Assembly: GCA_030159075.1 (NCBI GenBank)
Contig: BROG01000152.1
Span: 248,001-312,000, forward strand
DNA: 64,000 nucleotides
From: Atrina japonica
Lineage: Eukaryota > Mollusca > Bivalvia > Pterioida > Pinnidae
Reading direction: 5' to 3'
Below the pieces are notes generated by a model that worked only from the letters and a program-made list of their open reading frames with translations, was not told the DNA's origin and made no database searches. This document shows, piece by piece, positions 22,691 to 35,129 of the stretch; position 1 is the first letter of the stretch; each line of letters opens with the position of its first letter. The position numbers and the translations under genes are program-made.

Positions 22691-22861
22691 CAAATGCTGA
22701 CAATCTACATATACAGATTTAACTATTGGTAACCAACAAATCATTTCAAATCCAAGAAAATGATTCTAAAAACTTTCTTGTGTAAATACAAGAAAATCAT
22801 CTAAAATCAGACCTTTGACCTTCATCATATACCCTGTGTTAGAATTTAGTATTGCAGTACA

Positions 22862-23062
22862 TGTACTGTCTATCATAACTGAAAAGTGGGTAGAATTATC
22901 CCTATGAGAATCAAAAGAGTACTCCGCCCGCTAAGATACAGTCTGTCATAATTTAAAAGTGGGTAGAATCATCCCTATAAAAGTTAAATGGTTACTCTGC
23001 CCGCCAAGGTATAGTCTGTCATAACTGAAAAGTGGGTAGAATCATCTCTATAAGAGTTAACT
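22862..23062. repeat. About 75-bp tandem repeat, 2.6 copies
   Basis: Units share agtgggtagaat, catccctat, aagagttaa, actc.gcccgc and cagtctgtcataa. Confidence 0.75.
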
Positions 23063-23097
23063 TATGTAAATAGGCTCATTATCTGACTGACTGTTGT

Positions 23098-23300
23098 ACT
23101 CTTGTTTGACATCCCACTCAAGAATCTTTCATTCATATGGAAACATAACCAAATGCTGTTGAAGGGCTTCCAACACCTACTGTGTCAAGGGACCTTGGTT
23201 TTTACTGTTTCAGCCATAGGACAGGAAAAGCCAATCGCTTTCGCTGAGGCTCAAACCGATGACCCTCTGGTTGTGAATCAAACACTCTACATGGAGCCTT
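23098..23300 (-). mobile_element. tRNA-derived SINE (reverse), relative of 16886-17164
   Basis: On the minus strand it runs from a tRNA-like head (gtagagtgtttgattcac, B-box ggtttgagcctc) to the shared tail motif attcttgagtgggatgtcaa. Confidence 0.65.
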
Positions 23301-23309
23301 GAAAGCACT

Positions 23310-24500
23310 TGACAATACCTGGTACAAGACCACACAAGTGTATAAAATAAATAATAAAATAGTTTGAAAGTTTAAACAAAAACAAAAAATTTTGTCAAAT
23401 CGATAACAAAGTTCTTGGTTTTATTGTTCAAATTATAGATGTCACAATAACTGCACCCAAAACTGCTATAATGGTGTGTTCTGGTAACAAAAACAATTCC
23501 CCAAGTCTCAGAAGCCATTACAATATATTTTACAAACTGCTAAACACATGAAATGCAGTTTTAACAACATATAAATCCTGATTATGTCTGGACGAATGTA
23601 GAAAATATGCTAAATATCGCCATGTCATTTTGCCAGCAGTATGCATGTCACGGGAAACAAAACTATGACAAAATGCTATCAGAAATGTAAATCAACAGCC
23701 TCTTGTTGACGTCAATTTGTTTATTTTCATCCAGACTTTCATTATTTTCTAACTTTGTCAAATACATAAAGTAATCAAAGGTTATAAAGTTTGCTTTATG
23801 CTAACATATTTTCACCTCTATCCACCCTTCCCATTAAGGTAACTTTAAGCAATCTTCAGTACCATAGCATTGATAATTGTGTAAGTCTAAAAACAGGGAC
23901 ATTTTTGCAAAACATACAGGACTAAACCAACATCTACAGCATATCATGTGCTAAGAATGATAAGATAAATATTTCATAAGAATGATGCATGAGCAGTACA
24001 ATCAGGTTAACCTGACCTCGACCAATGTTCTTAACCCGACACTAACAAATGATAAAAATACCTGGAGTACTTAAAATTACAGTATAATTATGTACTCCAA
24101 CTATATTTGATGTCTGTCAAGTTTCCTTTCAATGACCAATAATATTCCACTTTACTTTATAACCGTATGCAAAAAATAAACAAAAATGTGCAGTTGCAGA
24201 GAATATTCTGAGTGTTTTCATTTTAAAATCATAAAAAGTGTGTTGACCTTGAGCAAAAAGTAAATTAGGTGACTTTGAGCCAAGATCTTATATCTTAATA
24301 CCTTAAAATTGGAACAGTCAAAATCACGTTGTAATCAGCTCTCCATCAGTTTAAGTACCTGTACATTTTATGAGTCTGCGGACCAAAGATTGTGAAAAAT
24401 GTGTCTACAAAATGAGGGGTGTCATGGGTGAAAACTATAAGTTCTTTCTCTTTATTAGCATACATGAACATAAGACTTGGTACATGTATATACTGTGAGG
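23310..24500. other. Intronic stretch without recognised element
   Basis: AT-rich part of the intron between exons 6 and 7; no exon, tandem array or clear inverted-repeat element recognised. Confidence 0.45.
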
Positions 24501-24504
24501 CCAT

Positions 24505-24750
24505 ACTTAAAGGGTCATTAGCAGTGTTTTCCAAAAAACAGTTATTCAGAATTTTACTTCTTATATTGATGTACGACAACAAATAAGATATATACACAGG
24601 CAAATAAGGTCAGGTCCAATGTGGTATGTAGATACAAATAATACGGTTGAATTAATCATTTACAAACAAATTATTGCCAAACCCGGTTGTTCAGGCAATT
24701 TTCACAAAATATACAGGAATTCAAGAATTTTTATGCCTGTATATATTTCT
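24505..24750. mobile_element. Dispersed element, family C (copy 1)
   Basis: Shares with 33700-33830 and 39218-39530 the order: aacaa(a/c)taagatatacacagg, ggtcaggtc / aggtcatttcc, gtgg.atg..atacaaa, and in two copies caattttcacaaa.tatacagg. Near its ends acacaggcaa and atgcctgtatata are roughly inverted. Confidence 0.6.
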
Positions 24751-24759
24751 TTTTATTAT

Positions 24760-26600
24760 TTATTTATATTTTTTATTACTATTGTAAGGTAATTTGGAGA
24801 GGAAAATACAGATTCTACAACGAATGTTAGTTGATTATCTAACTTGAGTTAATTCATTTTCAAATTTTGAAAAGACACAAGGTTTCTCCACATTACATCA
24901 ATATATAGGTAGGAAACCCAACATCATTATAGACTTCAATAACAGACTCCCTTTCCCTCCATTTACTTTTATCCCCAACTTTGGCTGCTGACGACTGGCC
25001 TGATGCATCTTCATGTACAAACATTTTCGTTGAAATAGTACTGCGGGCTAAGCCAAAGAGAGTTATTCAGCCTTGTTGGTTATTTGTATATGTTTAACTA
25101 ACTTCAGCTTTATTTATACCACTGCTTGAAAGTGGTAATTACAACACAAGTTATGGTAGAAACAAAGTTGACAGATACTTTATGCATCCTTCTTCTGTAT
25201 CAATAACACCATCTTTAAGCAGAAAATAAATATTTATGTATATATTGTATAAATAAAACAGCAAACAAAATAGGTGACTGTAAATAAAAAAATGAGCCCC
25301 ACATTGGCAATAGCAATTTGACATAATTAAGGTTTAGCCTGTAACCGCTTTACAAAAACTGACAATTCCCCTGTCAGAAATGGAGGGGTAGTTTTTCAAG
25401 ATAAAATCCAATTTAATTTAACCCATTTACCCCTAAAGACACACTTGGACTAGTCTACAATGTATTAGTCATTGATATACAGAAGAGTCCATTATTTTCA
25501 TGGGTGGATGGGTATAAGTTCAAATCAATATCTTTAAAAATATTATCTGTCAAAATCTTAATAGAATGATTTCATTTGAATGTATGTATGTGACCAAGAT
25601 ATTTTAAGGCAAGATATCAAACCAAAATTAAAATGATAAAGGACATTCAATTTATGTGACCTTGACCTTTGCCCTATATCTTTGATCTCTAATATGACAG
25701 ATGACCTATTACAAGGAAGATTTAATGACCTTTAGTCGTAACAACATAATTTATATCTAAATCCAAAGTTATTCACACCCATAAAACCACAGTAAGGAAA
25801 TAACTAATGCAAAATGCAAGACCATGCTGTTTATACATGCATTTACAACACTAAATCAAGCTGAAGCATGGCTTTCATATTCTTCAATATCTCGATTTCT
25901 GAACATCGCAAATCAATTAATGATGCAATTAGGAAAAAGCACTGAGGACAAATTCAAAGTTGATTGATAAATTCCTTTACCTAACAACTCTTGGAGACCA
26001 ATTAACCATCGCTAAACTCCAGTCAAATGTCATGTTTGCCAAATGATAAATTGACATTTGAAATGTGAACCAATTGTAGAACAAGTGTGACAAGACATTC
26101 ATAGGATTCAGAGTCTGTCAGAGAGGGAACAAGAGAGAGAGAGGTCTGGCGGAACAATCATGATGCAATCTTTTTGCTATCATTTGTGTAGTTTGAGTAT
26201 AGTGCTTACAAATCTTGCTCAACATGACATCTTATATCAACCCATAATCCCAAAAGATGAATCAATTATGATACCTTTGCTCCTGAAATCCAGTTTAATC
26301 ATCGATTGTCCTTATTTTCCAGATAATTCTCATGTATCAATTCTTTATTCATAATCATTTGATAACATGTTGTTGACAAGATTATGATGACATTGTGTTT
26401 TGTGAAATTTGTGAAAGTGCAATTGGTTTCATCACTGAATATTTTGAAATGTGCATATACTCATCCTCAATATTCTAAAAACGTATCATTTCATATTACT
26501 ATGGATACACAACAAAAAACTACATAAAATGAGTTGTCATTGCATGATTTTTGATGAACACAAAATCAATTTCACAGAACTTTATATGTTCATTTTGTTG
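24760..26600. other. Intronic stretch with small repeat remnants
   Basis: Contains at 25425-25515 a copy of the cccctaaagacacacttgga family; otherwise nothing recognised. Confidence 0.45.
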
Positions 26601-26634
26601 TTGTTGTGTTTACACCAGTCAACAATCCATATCA

Positions 26635-26800
26635 CATGGTGGCGGAAATGGTGGGGGAAAATTCCTGAATAAAATTTACCTAGGAAAAAACCACAAGCCT
26701 TCCACAAGTAAATTGGCAAACTTTCTCACAAAATCAGCCTCATCACACACTCACTAAAGGTTATTAGATTTCATAGCTTAAAACATGGTACATTAACCAC
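26635..26800 (-). mobile_element. Partial SINE family B copy (reverse)
   Basis: Carries ttccacaagtaaattggcaa and ctttctcacaaaatcagc, the reverse of the body motif seen at 35939-36186. Confidence 0.45.
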
Positions 26801-26877
26801 TCAGCCAGAAAGTCCCGAATGTCATATTTAATGAAAACTAATTCCAGTTACTTTTACTCCCAATCCTGTTTATATAA

Positions 26878-27790
26878 CAAGAGGCCCAAGAGGGCCTCAA
26901 TCGCTCACCTGAGAACCATCTTCAAATGTGGAAAGAAAACCAAGAAGAAAATGTACATGTAGGCTGATCTGCCCAAGAAACATAAATATTGCTGTTTTAA
27001 GAAATTCATCAAAAATTCTTGCACAAAAACATTTCTTCAACTATATACAAGTAAAACACTTTAATGCATCATGGTGAATGAAAGATTTTCAAAGAGGGTA
27101 CCTTTTGGGACTTATTCTGTCCCACCCTGGATCCACCCCTGGGCCAATCTGGCTGAAAACTACAAACTTGGTAAAGGACCTCCAGCACTTGCTTCCTGTA
27201 AAATTCCTTCAGCAGTTTTGAAACAAAAGCTGATAGTGTGAAAAATGCACCCCCCCCTTTTTTTTTTTTTGGACGTCTTAAAAAATTTATGAAAAATTCT
27301 AGAAATTAAATTTCTGCAAAATTCTTGCACAAAAACATTTCTTCACCTAATTACAAGTAAAACACATTAAATGAATGCATCAAAGTGATTACAAGGGGAG
27401 ATAAATGAAGAAATCATGCAAAAATGAATGAAAATGACAATGGCTGAAAAGACCTCAAAAACGCGTCAAAAATACAAACTTGAATCATACATCCATGTAG
27501 ATCATTCAGAAACAATCCGTTTTTCAATTCGTGCAACGGTTCTGGAGAAGAAGATTTTTAAAGAAGGGTACCTTTTGGGACCTATTCTGCCCGCCCTGAA
27601 TCCACCCCTGGTCCGATCTGGCTGAAAACTACGAACTTGGTAAAGGACCTTGAGCACTTGCTTCCTGTAAAGTTTCGTCAAAATCCCTTTCGTGGTTTCA
27701 GAGAAGAAGTTGAAAATATGAAAAGTTTACGGACGGACGCTGGACGGTGAGTGATCACAATAGCTCACTTGAGCCTTCGTCTCAGGTGAG
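26878..27790. mobile_element. Non-autonomous TIR element with internal duplication
   Basis: Starts with a small palindrome (gaggcccaagagggcctc) and ctcacctgag (26904-26913) and ends ctcaggtgag (27781-27790), its exact inverse. Two internal segments, about 27090-27200 and 27555-27675, repeat ggtaccttttgggac, ccacccctgg, atctggctgaaaacta and gcacttgcttcctgtaaa. No transposase frame. I recall similar elements in bivalves. Confidence 0.75.
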
Positions 27791-27799
27791 GTTAAAACT

Positions 27800-28315
27800 A
27801 AATTTATGTTCCTAAGATCTCATGACATCATACCTGTATAAAAGGGAGATAATGGTCCTTAGGACATAAGGGATGGAATTCAAGAAGGCAGGGAATTCCA
27901 TCTACTGTAATATTCTAATTTTGGAGATTGTTTGCGACATAAATAAAAACCATTGCTTTTCGCTTGCGTTCATTCTCATTTGTTTTCAAATCTACAAATG
28001 TTCAAGTATCTGAAAACAAAAATCACAATTTCCCTAAAATTGTCGTAAGGACCCTTTTTTCACCTGCTGACTCATATACTCCGAGGGTATTACAATCTTT
28101 TAACAGGAATTCTTAATACACAGTGTATAGCAATATTACATCTTTAATTTCAATAGATGAATTCTTGTATTATTTAAATTCATTTTACACAAAAACGCAA
28201 TATTAACCATACAGTGGAACCACTTTTCTCCAACACAAAGCCCCCAATAACTTTCTTATTTAACTTTATTATATATTTTTTTACTTATTGGTGTTTTTCT
28301 TAATGATTTTACTGT
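27800..28315. other. Intronic stretch without recognised element
   Basis: AT-rich, no repeat or exon recognised. Confidence 0.45.
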
Positions 28316-28321
28316 ATAACA

Positions 28322-28440
28322 CGTAACGGGGTAAAGTTAGGTCACTGAGTGCTAAAACGTAACATGTAAGTCTTTGAGTGCTAAAACGTAACATGTAGAT
28401 CACTGAGTGCTAAAACGTAACATGTACGTCAGTGCATCAC
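28322..28440. repeat. 29-bp tandem repeat, 4 copies
   Basis: Units of gagtgctaaaacgtaacatg separated by taagtcttt, tagatcact and tacgtcagt. Confidence 0.85.
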
Positions 28441-28449
28441 AGGCTTTTT

Positions 28450-29636
28450 ACTCCGGGGCAACGTGAACTTATCAAGACTTGACACTTTTTCACACAATTC
28501 AGCAGGATATCTCCATCTTTTGTCACTTGGTGCAATGAGATTCTAAATGGTATTTCCTTTCAAAATATTCTGTTTAGTGATACATAATGATTCTGGTAGC
28601 CATTTTTATGGAAATATTTCATTTGTTCCATGTCACTGTGTAATAAACAGTATGATTGACTGGATCAGACAGGGAACTAATATTAACAGAGATTTTGAGA
28701 TATTTTATTTGATTTCATTATAATATACTCCATAAACTTTGTTAATTCCACTGCTATTTAGGAGTATGAATCCATAACTCACATAATGTTTGACACATAT
28801 CATTCACTTGGATCTTCCACTTTTAAACATGTCCAGATAAAATTTGAAATCTATAGATCTGCTTACAAACACAAGGAATTCTATCACAGTAAGAGTGATA
28901 AGTGTTGAAACAAAAATATTACAGCTACAATAAAGCTTGGAATCAGGGCAAAGCAAAATGCTCTACCTATATGTACATCCTTATTTTTGGAAAAACAAAA
29001 TGTTTCTCTTCATCTTGGTAGACCTATACATATTTGTCCGTATATGGTCATCTGTTTCTCTGGTTAGAAAAAAAACTCTGAACCTCTGCTATTAAAGGGT
29101 CACTTGCTAAGGTTTTATTCAGGATTTATCTAAACCATCAGTGAATTTTGTCTCTGTATCTACCCACTAAACAAGAAACATACTGAAGTAATGATGGCTC
29201 AACTGGAAATACGGAATGTATTCATACTCAGACCGAATCACATTCATTCAGAGAAGGATTGTTATACATTTAGGAAGTGGTTTAGCTGCAACCAGATTTT
29301 AAAACTGTAAATCACAAAGGTCCCAGATTAGGGGTGATGGGATGGCTCATAAAATCATAAAGGATTAGACCAATTTTCATGTAATATGTCCTGCACAATA
29401 AAAGTTTTTAAAACTTAAGAATGCACTTTAGTTTGAGGCAATCTTGAACTTGATCTATCCAGCCAATCAGATTTCACTTCAGTGTGAGGCAACCTTGAAC
29501 CTGATCTATCCAGCCAATCAAATTTCAAGATAGAGCATATTGTCAAACTTCAGACACTTTGCAATTTTTTGGAACCATGCCCTGATTTTCTTGAAGAGTC
29601 AGCCATTGTTTATGTTAAGCAACAGAACAAACTTAC
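28450..29636. other. Intronic stretch next to exon 6
   Basis: A short duplication at 29420-29525 (tgaggcaa.cttgaac.tgatctatccagccaatca twice). Otherwise nothing recognised. Confidence 0.45.
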
Positions 29637-29820
29637 CCATCTTCCTGTGTGTATTTATGAGTGAAAGCCACCAAGTCAGCCGCCCTCCCGCTACCGTCAC
29701 AGACAACCACTGGCACGGGTGGCGTATCAGTGACATACTCAAGTACAGATCTGATGGTGTTGGCACCACCTTCTAGCACCACACATATCACTGGAACACC
29801 TCGACCTTTTACACCACTAG
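29637..29820 (-). CDS. TRPM: TRPM channel exon 6 (SLOG domain C-terminal part)
   Basis: Residues 254-314 plus two bases of 315. Reads [40 protein letters not shown] and [16 protein letters not shown]. The VVLEGG.N and [17 protein letters not shown] blocks are typical of the family and complete the SLOG fold. The acceptor is tattgcag|CTA and the donor TGG|gtaagt. It is separated from exon 5 by a 10-kb intron and from exon 7 by 8.4 kb, both filled with repeats. Confidence 0.94.
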
Positions 29821-29934
29821 CTGCAATAGATTTTTACTTTTTAATAATTTTTCAAAATTCAATACTCATGTAAATAAAAATATAATTGATTTTTCACATT
29901 TTATTTTTAAAACTTTCACCTATACATTCACACT

Positions 29935-30110
29935 TGTCTATATAAGGCCACTCAAGGGAACAGCAAAAATAGACTGCTATTGACAGGTGGCCTTAATAAA
30001 GAGGTTTATTCATTATAAAAAAGTTACAGGTATGTTTAAATGGCCTTTATAGGCTGGTGCCCTTTATACAGAGGTGGCCTTTAATGCAAGGTTGATCGTA
30101 ATGAACAAAT
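29935..30110 (-). mobile_element. Dispersed TATAAAGG element, reversed copy
   Basis: Contains cttgtctatataaggccac, attcattataaaaaagtt and ggcctttataggc, the reverse of the copies at 8588-8738 and 62850-62995. Confidence 0.6.
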
Positions 30111-30119
30111 ATTTAAAGA

Positions 30120-31360
30120 AAAATGATGACCTGGAAAATTCCTATCTTAGACATATATAATACAAGAAGCTTAATGTACATACAATGTAGCTTATAATAT
30201 TCATTTTAAAAATGTTAATGAAAACATTTATTTTTCACTCTGAACTGAACTAAAAATGTCGACCTTTGGAATTCTGACCTTTGACACAAATATCATTATA
30301 GAAGTAACTTAATGTACATAAATACTCTTAAATAATATGAAGTCAGAAAGTAATTACAATTTCTTAAAATCTACTTTAAACTCTGCATATTTATAATGCT
30401 TAAACAATTTATAAGTGATAACAATGTCTCCTGTAGGCACTGAATGATAGTGTAAGAGGGAGCTTACTGTGGGAAGAAACAAAAGTCAAATTTTGTTTTT
30501 AAGTCCTGAAATCGGAGACCTACATATTTTTCTTACGGACCCTGTCATTTTCCAGCCATGTGAGTTTGAGGACCTAACGATTCTGTATCAGTGAATGTCT
30601 TGTTTATCATTCCTCTTTTCTCTCTAAACTTGTCTTGTCTCTTTTGAAAAGTTCAATTGTCAGTAATTTCCACTTCACAGTCTTTGTCAATGATAACCCT
30701 CAAAACCAGCGGTATTACCAATATAGATATTATGATTGGACCCAGATGTTAGACAACCAGACCCTGGTAAAATTCAATAAAAAAAAGTCCTGGACCCAAG
30801 TGGCTGAAAGGAAATTTTCAGCCCTTTGAGAAAACCTGAATGAGTTGGCAACTGCAATAGCATCTAGTATACTTTGCTGCCAATCCTTAGTCTTATAATG
30901 ACCCAATTTTGTCTGACAAAAATGATTCTCGAAATTGCCATCTCTAGGTTTCTGCATCTTCCTTAGAAAAATATACTTAAAAAAATTACATAGAGCAGAA
31001 ACAAATTAATAGTTTCCTATAATTTTAAGGGAAGAATGACTCCAGCCAAACTGGTGAACGAAAATGGAAAAAGTGATTTATATATGTCTGCAATGTAATA
31101 ATGGTAGCACAAAAAATGTCTGAAAACTATCGTAACTGAAGGTTATCATGCATCCGCTTGTATTGTAGGTCTATAAACATAAAACATATGAGAATATATT
31201 CAGTACGAAGAATACATCTTACTCGGTGATGTATGGTCAAATACATTTCAAAAGTACACTACAAAATCCCATGGGCCAAAACATAATCAAGATGCTACGG
31301 AGAACATTTTGAAATTACTTAAAATGCTACTTCTCACCAATAAGCATGTATGTATAGCGT
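30120..31360. other. Intronic stretch, possible old SINE
   Basis: 30425-30960 shares caatgtctcctgtaggcac / gatgtctcctgttggtttgg and aagagggagc.tact with 37112-37330, so a diverged dispersed repeat is present. No exon recognised. Confidence 0.4.
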
Positions 31361-31369
31361 ATCTTGTCT

Positions 31370-31480
31370 TGTGAGATCATCGTCTAAAAGAGCACCTGTT
31401 TTGTGAGACAACACTCGGACAACCACTTAGTTAATTAATGATCAAGATGATACTTTTTCTGGAGACCACATTTCAGTGGC
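31370..31480. repeat. GACCAC-type dispersed repeat fragment
   Basis: cttgtcttgtgagatcatcg, cacctgttttgtgagacaac and ctggagaccacatttc resemble the element at 9960-10211. Confidence 0.45.
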
Positions 31481-31545
31481 GGAGGAGATGGTATCACAAG
31501 TTCCACTGTACAACCAAGATTTACCCATTTACCATAAACAACTAA

Positions 31546-31722
31546 CTCATCAACCCCTAAGTCACATTTGGACCTGCCCATTTCAAAAAATGGTTCAGTC
31601 CACTCTCAGAATTCAGGGGTATATGGTAAAGAATCAAAACTTTATATTAACTTTACATGCAATATGAACTTGTTTATTGATCTGGGTGAGTCTAAATGTG
31701 ACTGCAGGGGTGGATGAGTTAA
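31546..31722. mobile_element. Hairpin element with CATCAACCCCTAAGTCAC ends
   Basis: Left arm actcatcaacccctaagtca (from 31546) and the reverse complement of 31684-31722 (ctcatccacccctgcagtca) are inverted repeats around about 100 bp. Related single-arm copies: 22420-22500, 25425-25515 and 46383-46437. Confidence 0.6.
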
Positions 31723-31796
31723 AAAGAATTTACCCATCTTAGTCTAATTGGTTCCATAAAAGTTTACAAAGAACTGGAACAAGCTGAAGGTGTCTA

Positions 31797-31827
31797 GGGA
31801 CGAGTGGTTTTCAAAATCACTCGTCCC
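31797..31827. repeat. Perfect 10-bp hairpin
   Basis: GGGACGAGTG (31797-31806) and CACTCGTCCC (31818-31827) with an 11-nt loop; a third related GGGATGAGT follows. Confidence 0.8.
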
Positions 31828-31904
31828 AGATTTTTCTAGGGATGAGTCTCTCTCTTTTCAAAAGTCACTGTAAGCGTCCAGATTTTTTCAATTTTTTTTT
31901 CTGA

Positions 31905-32290
31905 CTCTGATGAAGTCTCTCACTTCTAGTCAGTGAAGTCCCACTGTAACCTAAGCTGATTTTGTGAGAAAGTTTACCACAGTACTAACAGGAGGACGGT
32001 TGTCTCTTCATTCTGGGTACATTGTAAGGTTTGAGTCCCACTGGAACCTGAGCTGATTTTGTGAGAAAGTTTACCACAGTACTAACAGGAGGACGGTTGT
32101 CTCTTATTCATACATTCTGGCTAACATTCTAAAAGTTTACCACAGACTAAACAGTCTCCATTCTGGAAAGGTAACTGCTGATTTTGTGAGAAAGTTCACC
32201 AGAGTACTAACAGGAGGACGGTTGTCTCTTCATTCTGGCTACATTGTACCCAAGGTTCTTGTCTCCATCACTAAAAATGGCCCCCATCAT
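31905..32290 (+). repeat. Tandem partial copies of SINE family B body
   Basis: Three copies of ctgattttgtgagaaagttt, caccac/cagagtactaacagg and aggacggttgtctctt, with one shorter unit. The motif belongs to the SINE body seen at 35939-36186, here amplified in tandem without intact tRNA heads. Confidence 0.7.
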
Positions 32291-32299
32291 TTGACTGAA

Positions 32300-33690
32300 A
32301 AATTGACATGTGTTGTCTAAAAAACATTCAAAACTCATTAAAAAAACACATCCAGAAATGGGTAGGTAGTTATTATGTTTATAAGGAAAAAATGTATAGA
32401 AATAGACTGACAATTTCATCTAGTTCTGGCAAAAACAAGCTCTTTATAATTTACTGAGCAGTTTCTAAGCCTCTGAATCTATTCTCAAGATAAAATTCCA
32501 TAACTGCATCATATTTCCCTGCACTGGATGTTTATAAATAAGAAAATAGTTGTAAATATGGACAATATCATAGACTTGTACTGTAAATATGATATTTTCC
32601 TAAGTGAACCCTTACACAACATCTAAAGATGTAATAAACATATTGCCCCATTGCTCCTATACTTCAAGTTAGTTTTATGTCACTTTCAACGATACTGCAG
32701 TTATATCCTGGCAAGTCTGATATTACAAAATGACGTGCATAAAGAGGATTTTACAGAGCTAAAGACAAGCAAGGAAATTACAGTTATGTGCATGTGATTA
32801 CAGATATAAAATGTGTCCTGGGCTAGCTTAATTAAACGTTGGCATTCCAAGTATTAAGTAAAGGAACGTAATGTTTTGTTATTTCATGTGGAACTCGAAA
32901 TATGACATATCATCTATTTTCATCACAAGGGGTCTGCTATGTTCATTAACCTTTCGTGATCAGTTTTTATACTGATAATAGCAACTAGAAGAAACCAAAT
33001 CAACAATTAAAACTATCAGACAGATATCTACGTAGAGATGTATACAATCGCATATAATGCAATCCCCAAAAATTATACATAACACCCATGCTTCATTCGT
33101 CATAATTTTTTTCCTATCTAAACACGATTCAGAATTATCTATGATCAACACAAGAATCAAGCTGTTTTTAACTTATAAATCTCATAACTGACACTGTTAC
33201 TTAAACCCAAATCAAAAATATTGATTTTTTTTTAATCGTAATTCAGTACAAACTGGCAAATATGATAGATCTATTTTCATATACATTAATGTTTTAAGGT
33301 ATTAAAAAGATCTGAACACTGATTTAGAAATTATGGAATAGATATACTTGGCAGTTACACTATTTAAGGAGTGTTAAAAATCAAATCAAGCTGAAAGAAG
33401 AATAATTCCCATCAGACTTGGATTGCAATGACATACTTTTTCTGACAAGACGGTATGAGAATTTTCTGCTAATCAGAAGACATATGCATATTAGCCCTTG
33501 AGGTTATTGTGATAAAAGACCAAGTCCAACGCAGAATGATTTTAATATCTATTATTCAATTGTTTTGTGTTACAAATAGTCTTTCTGATGTTAACCAATT
33601 CCAAAAGTAGATTAAAATAGCAGCATACTCAAGTTATTGAAGGGAAATTAACTGTGCTTTGCAAAGAAATTAATTTCATTTTTAATGCTT
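32300..33690. other. Intronic stretch without recognised element
   Basis: AT-rich; no exon or repeat recognised. Confidence 0.45.
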
Positions 33691-33699
33691 TGATTGATG

Positions 33700-33830
33700 T
33701 TCAATAACAAACGAGATATACAAAGGCATAAGAATTCTATATTCCTATATATTTTGTGAAGATAAGGTCATTTCCAGTGTCATATGCATATACAAAAAGT
33801 AAGATCGAATTACAAACAAATAATTGACAA
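33700..33830. mobile_element. Dispersed element, family C (copy 2)
   Basis: caataacaaacgagatatac, ttctatattcctatatat and gtcatatgcatatacaaaaa match 39290-39425. Followed by a direct repeat of ataattgacaaacatgactc. Confidence 0.55.
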
Positions 33831-34099
33831 ACATGACTCATAATTGACAAACATGACTCAAAACCTCAAAGTTCTCAATCTCTCAAAGTTTCTCAGTCTC
33901 TGGAATGACAAAACCTTGAAGCTGATTTTAAGTTCCAATTTGTAAATTCCTTTGTATTTCACTCTTGAATTCTGGGAGTCCAAGTTATTTTTAGAGAATA
34001 CATAACAAAAGTTGTCAGAAGATGACAAAGCTAGCCGAAATTATCAAAAGAGATATTTGACCCACAGCTGTCAGGTTTTAAGATCAAAGGACTGGTAAA

Positions 34100-34455
34100 A
34101 TTTTAATTCCATGCTCAGGATAAAAATTTTGAAAAATAGGTCAAAGTCCAAGGTCAAGTTCACTAAGTCAAAAGTCAAGGTACCCAATGAACATATCAAA
34201 CCCCTATCCCTGATGGTTTAAAAGATATAGCCAAGGTTAAAGGTCAAAATTCAAGGCCAAAGTCACTGGGTCAAAAGTCAAGGTAACAAATGAAAGCATA
34301 AGGAATCTATATGTGAAATATCAGAGCCCTGTCAATTGTGGTTAAAAAGTTATAGGCCAGGTTAAAGTTTTGCTACAGATGCAGCCAGCGACGACAATGA
34401 CTACGAGCCTGGGGTATGACATTAGCTCTCCGGACTTTCGTCCCGGCGAGCTAAA
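34100..34455. mobile_element. Dispersed element ending TCCGGACTTTCGTCCCGGCG
   Basis: Internal direct repeat of about 110-120 bp: caaggtcaa / aaggccaaagtcac, tgggtcaaaagtcaaggta, and tatc..accc..at / atatcagagccct, each followed by ttataggcc-like sequence. Ends ttagctctccggactttcgt and cccggcgagctaa. Non-coding. Confidence 0.55.
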
Positions 34456-34685
34456 AGATAAATGCTGTAAGCCAGGCATGTCTGAAAGAATGACACTGAG
34501 ATCATAACCTCAGAGGTTATAGAAAGACAGGACTTGATTTGATAACCGGGTGACAAAAGCGGTATTGTAATGAAGATAACAGATTTACACATTTTTAATG
34601 TTGAAAACTTTAGAGGATTGTTTATGATTAAAAATGCATGAGAATTACAAAAATTAAACATGTTATATTTTGTGTAAAGAACCTA

Positions 34686-34932
34686 GGTCCAGGTAGGACA
34701 GTGGTTAGTGCACTTGCTTCTCACCAATGCAACCCAAGTTTGATACCTGGATTTGACAAGGAACTGTGCCAGATGGTATGACGGTGGCCAACTCGGACAC
34801 GTGGGTTTTCTCTGGGGAATCTGGTTTCCACTCACAGCAAACACCCCCACACCTCAACATTGGAGCAAATGAGAGATATTTATATAAGTTGAAATAACTT
34901 ATTTGTTAATCATTGTAAAACAAATAAAGTTT
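34686..34932 (+). mobile_element. tRNA-derived SINE, family A
   Basis: A-box-like ggacagtggttagtgcactt, B-box-like aagtttgatacctgg, body with gatggtatgacggtggccaa and an A-rich AAATAAAG end. In the intron between exons 5 and 6, opposite to the gene. Confidence 0.65.
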
Positions 34933-35056
34933 AAAATTTTAAAACCTACAACAGTGAGGTGTCAACTTCCAGAAATCTCAAAACACTGACTCTTGAAACC
35001 TTGAAGTTTTTCTGTGATCCTGTGGACTTCGAAATATCGAGAGTCACCTTCGTATA

Positions 35057-35125
35057 TACATATATATATATATACACACACACATTTATATACATATATA
35101 CATATACATACATACATGTATATAA
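35057..35125. repeat. TA/CA-rich microsatellite
   Basis: Mixed (TA), (CA) and TACATA runs. Open frames on both strands here are artefacts of the repeat. Confidence 0.85.
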
Positions 35126-35129
35126 AGTC

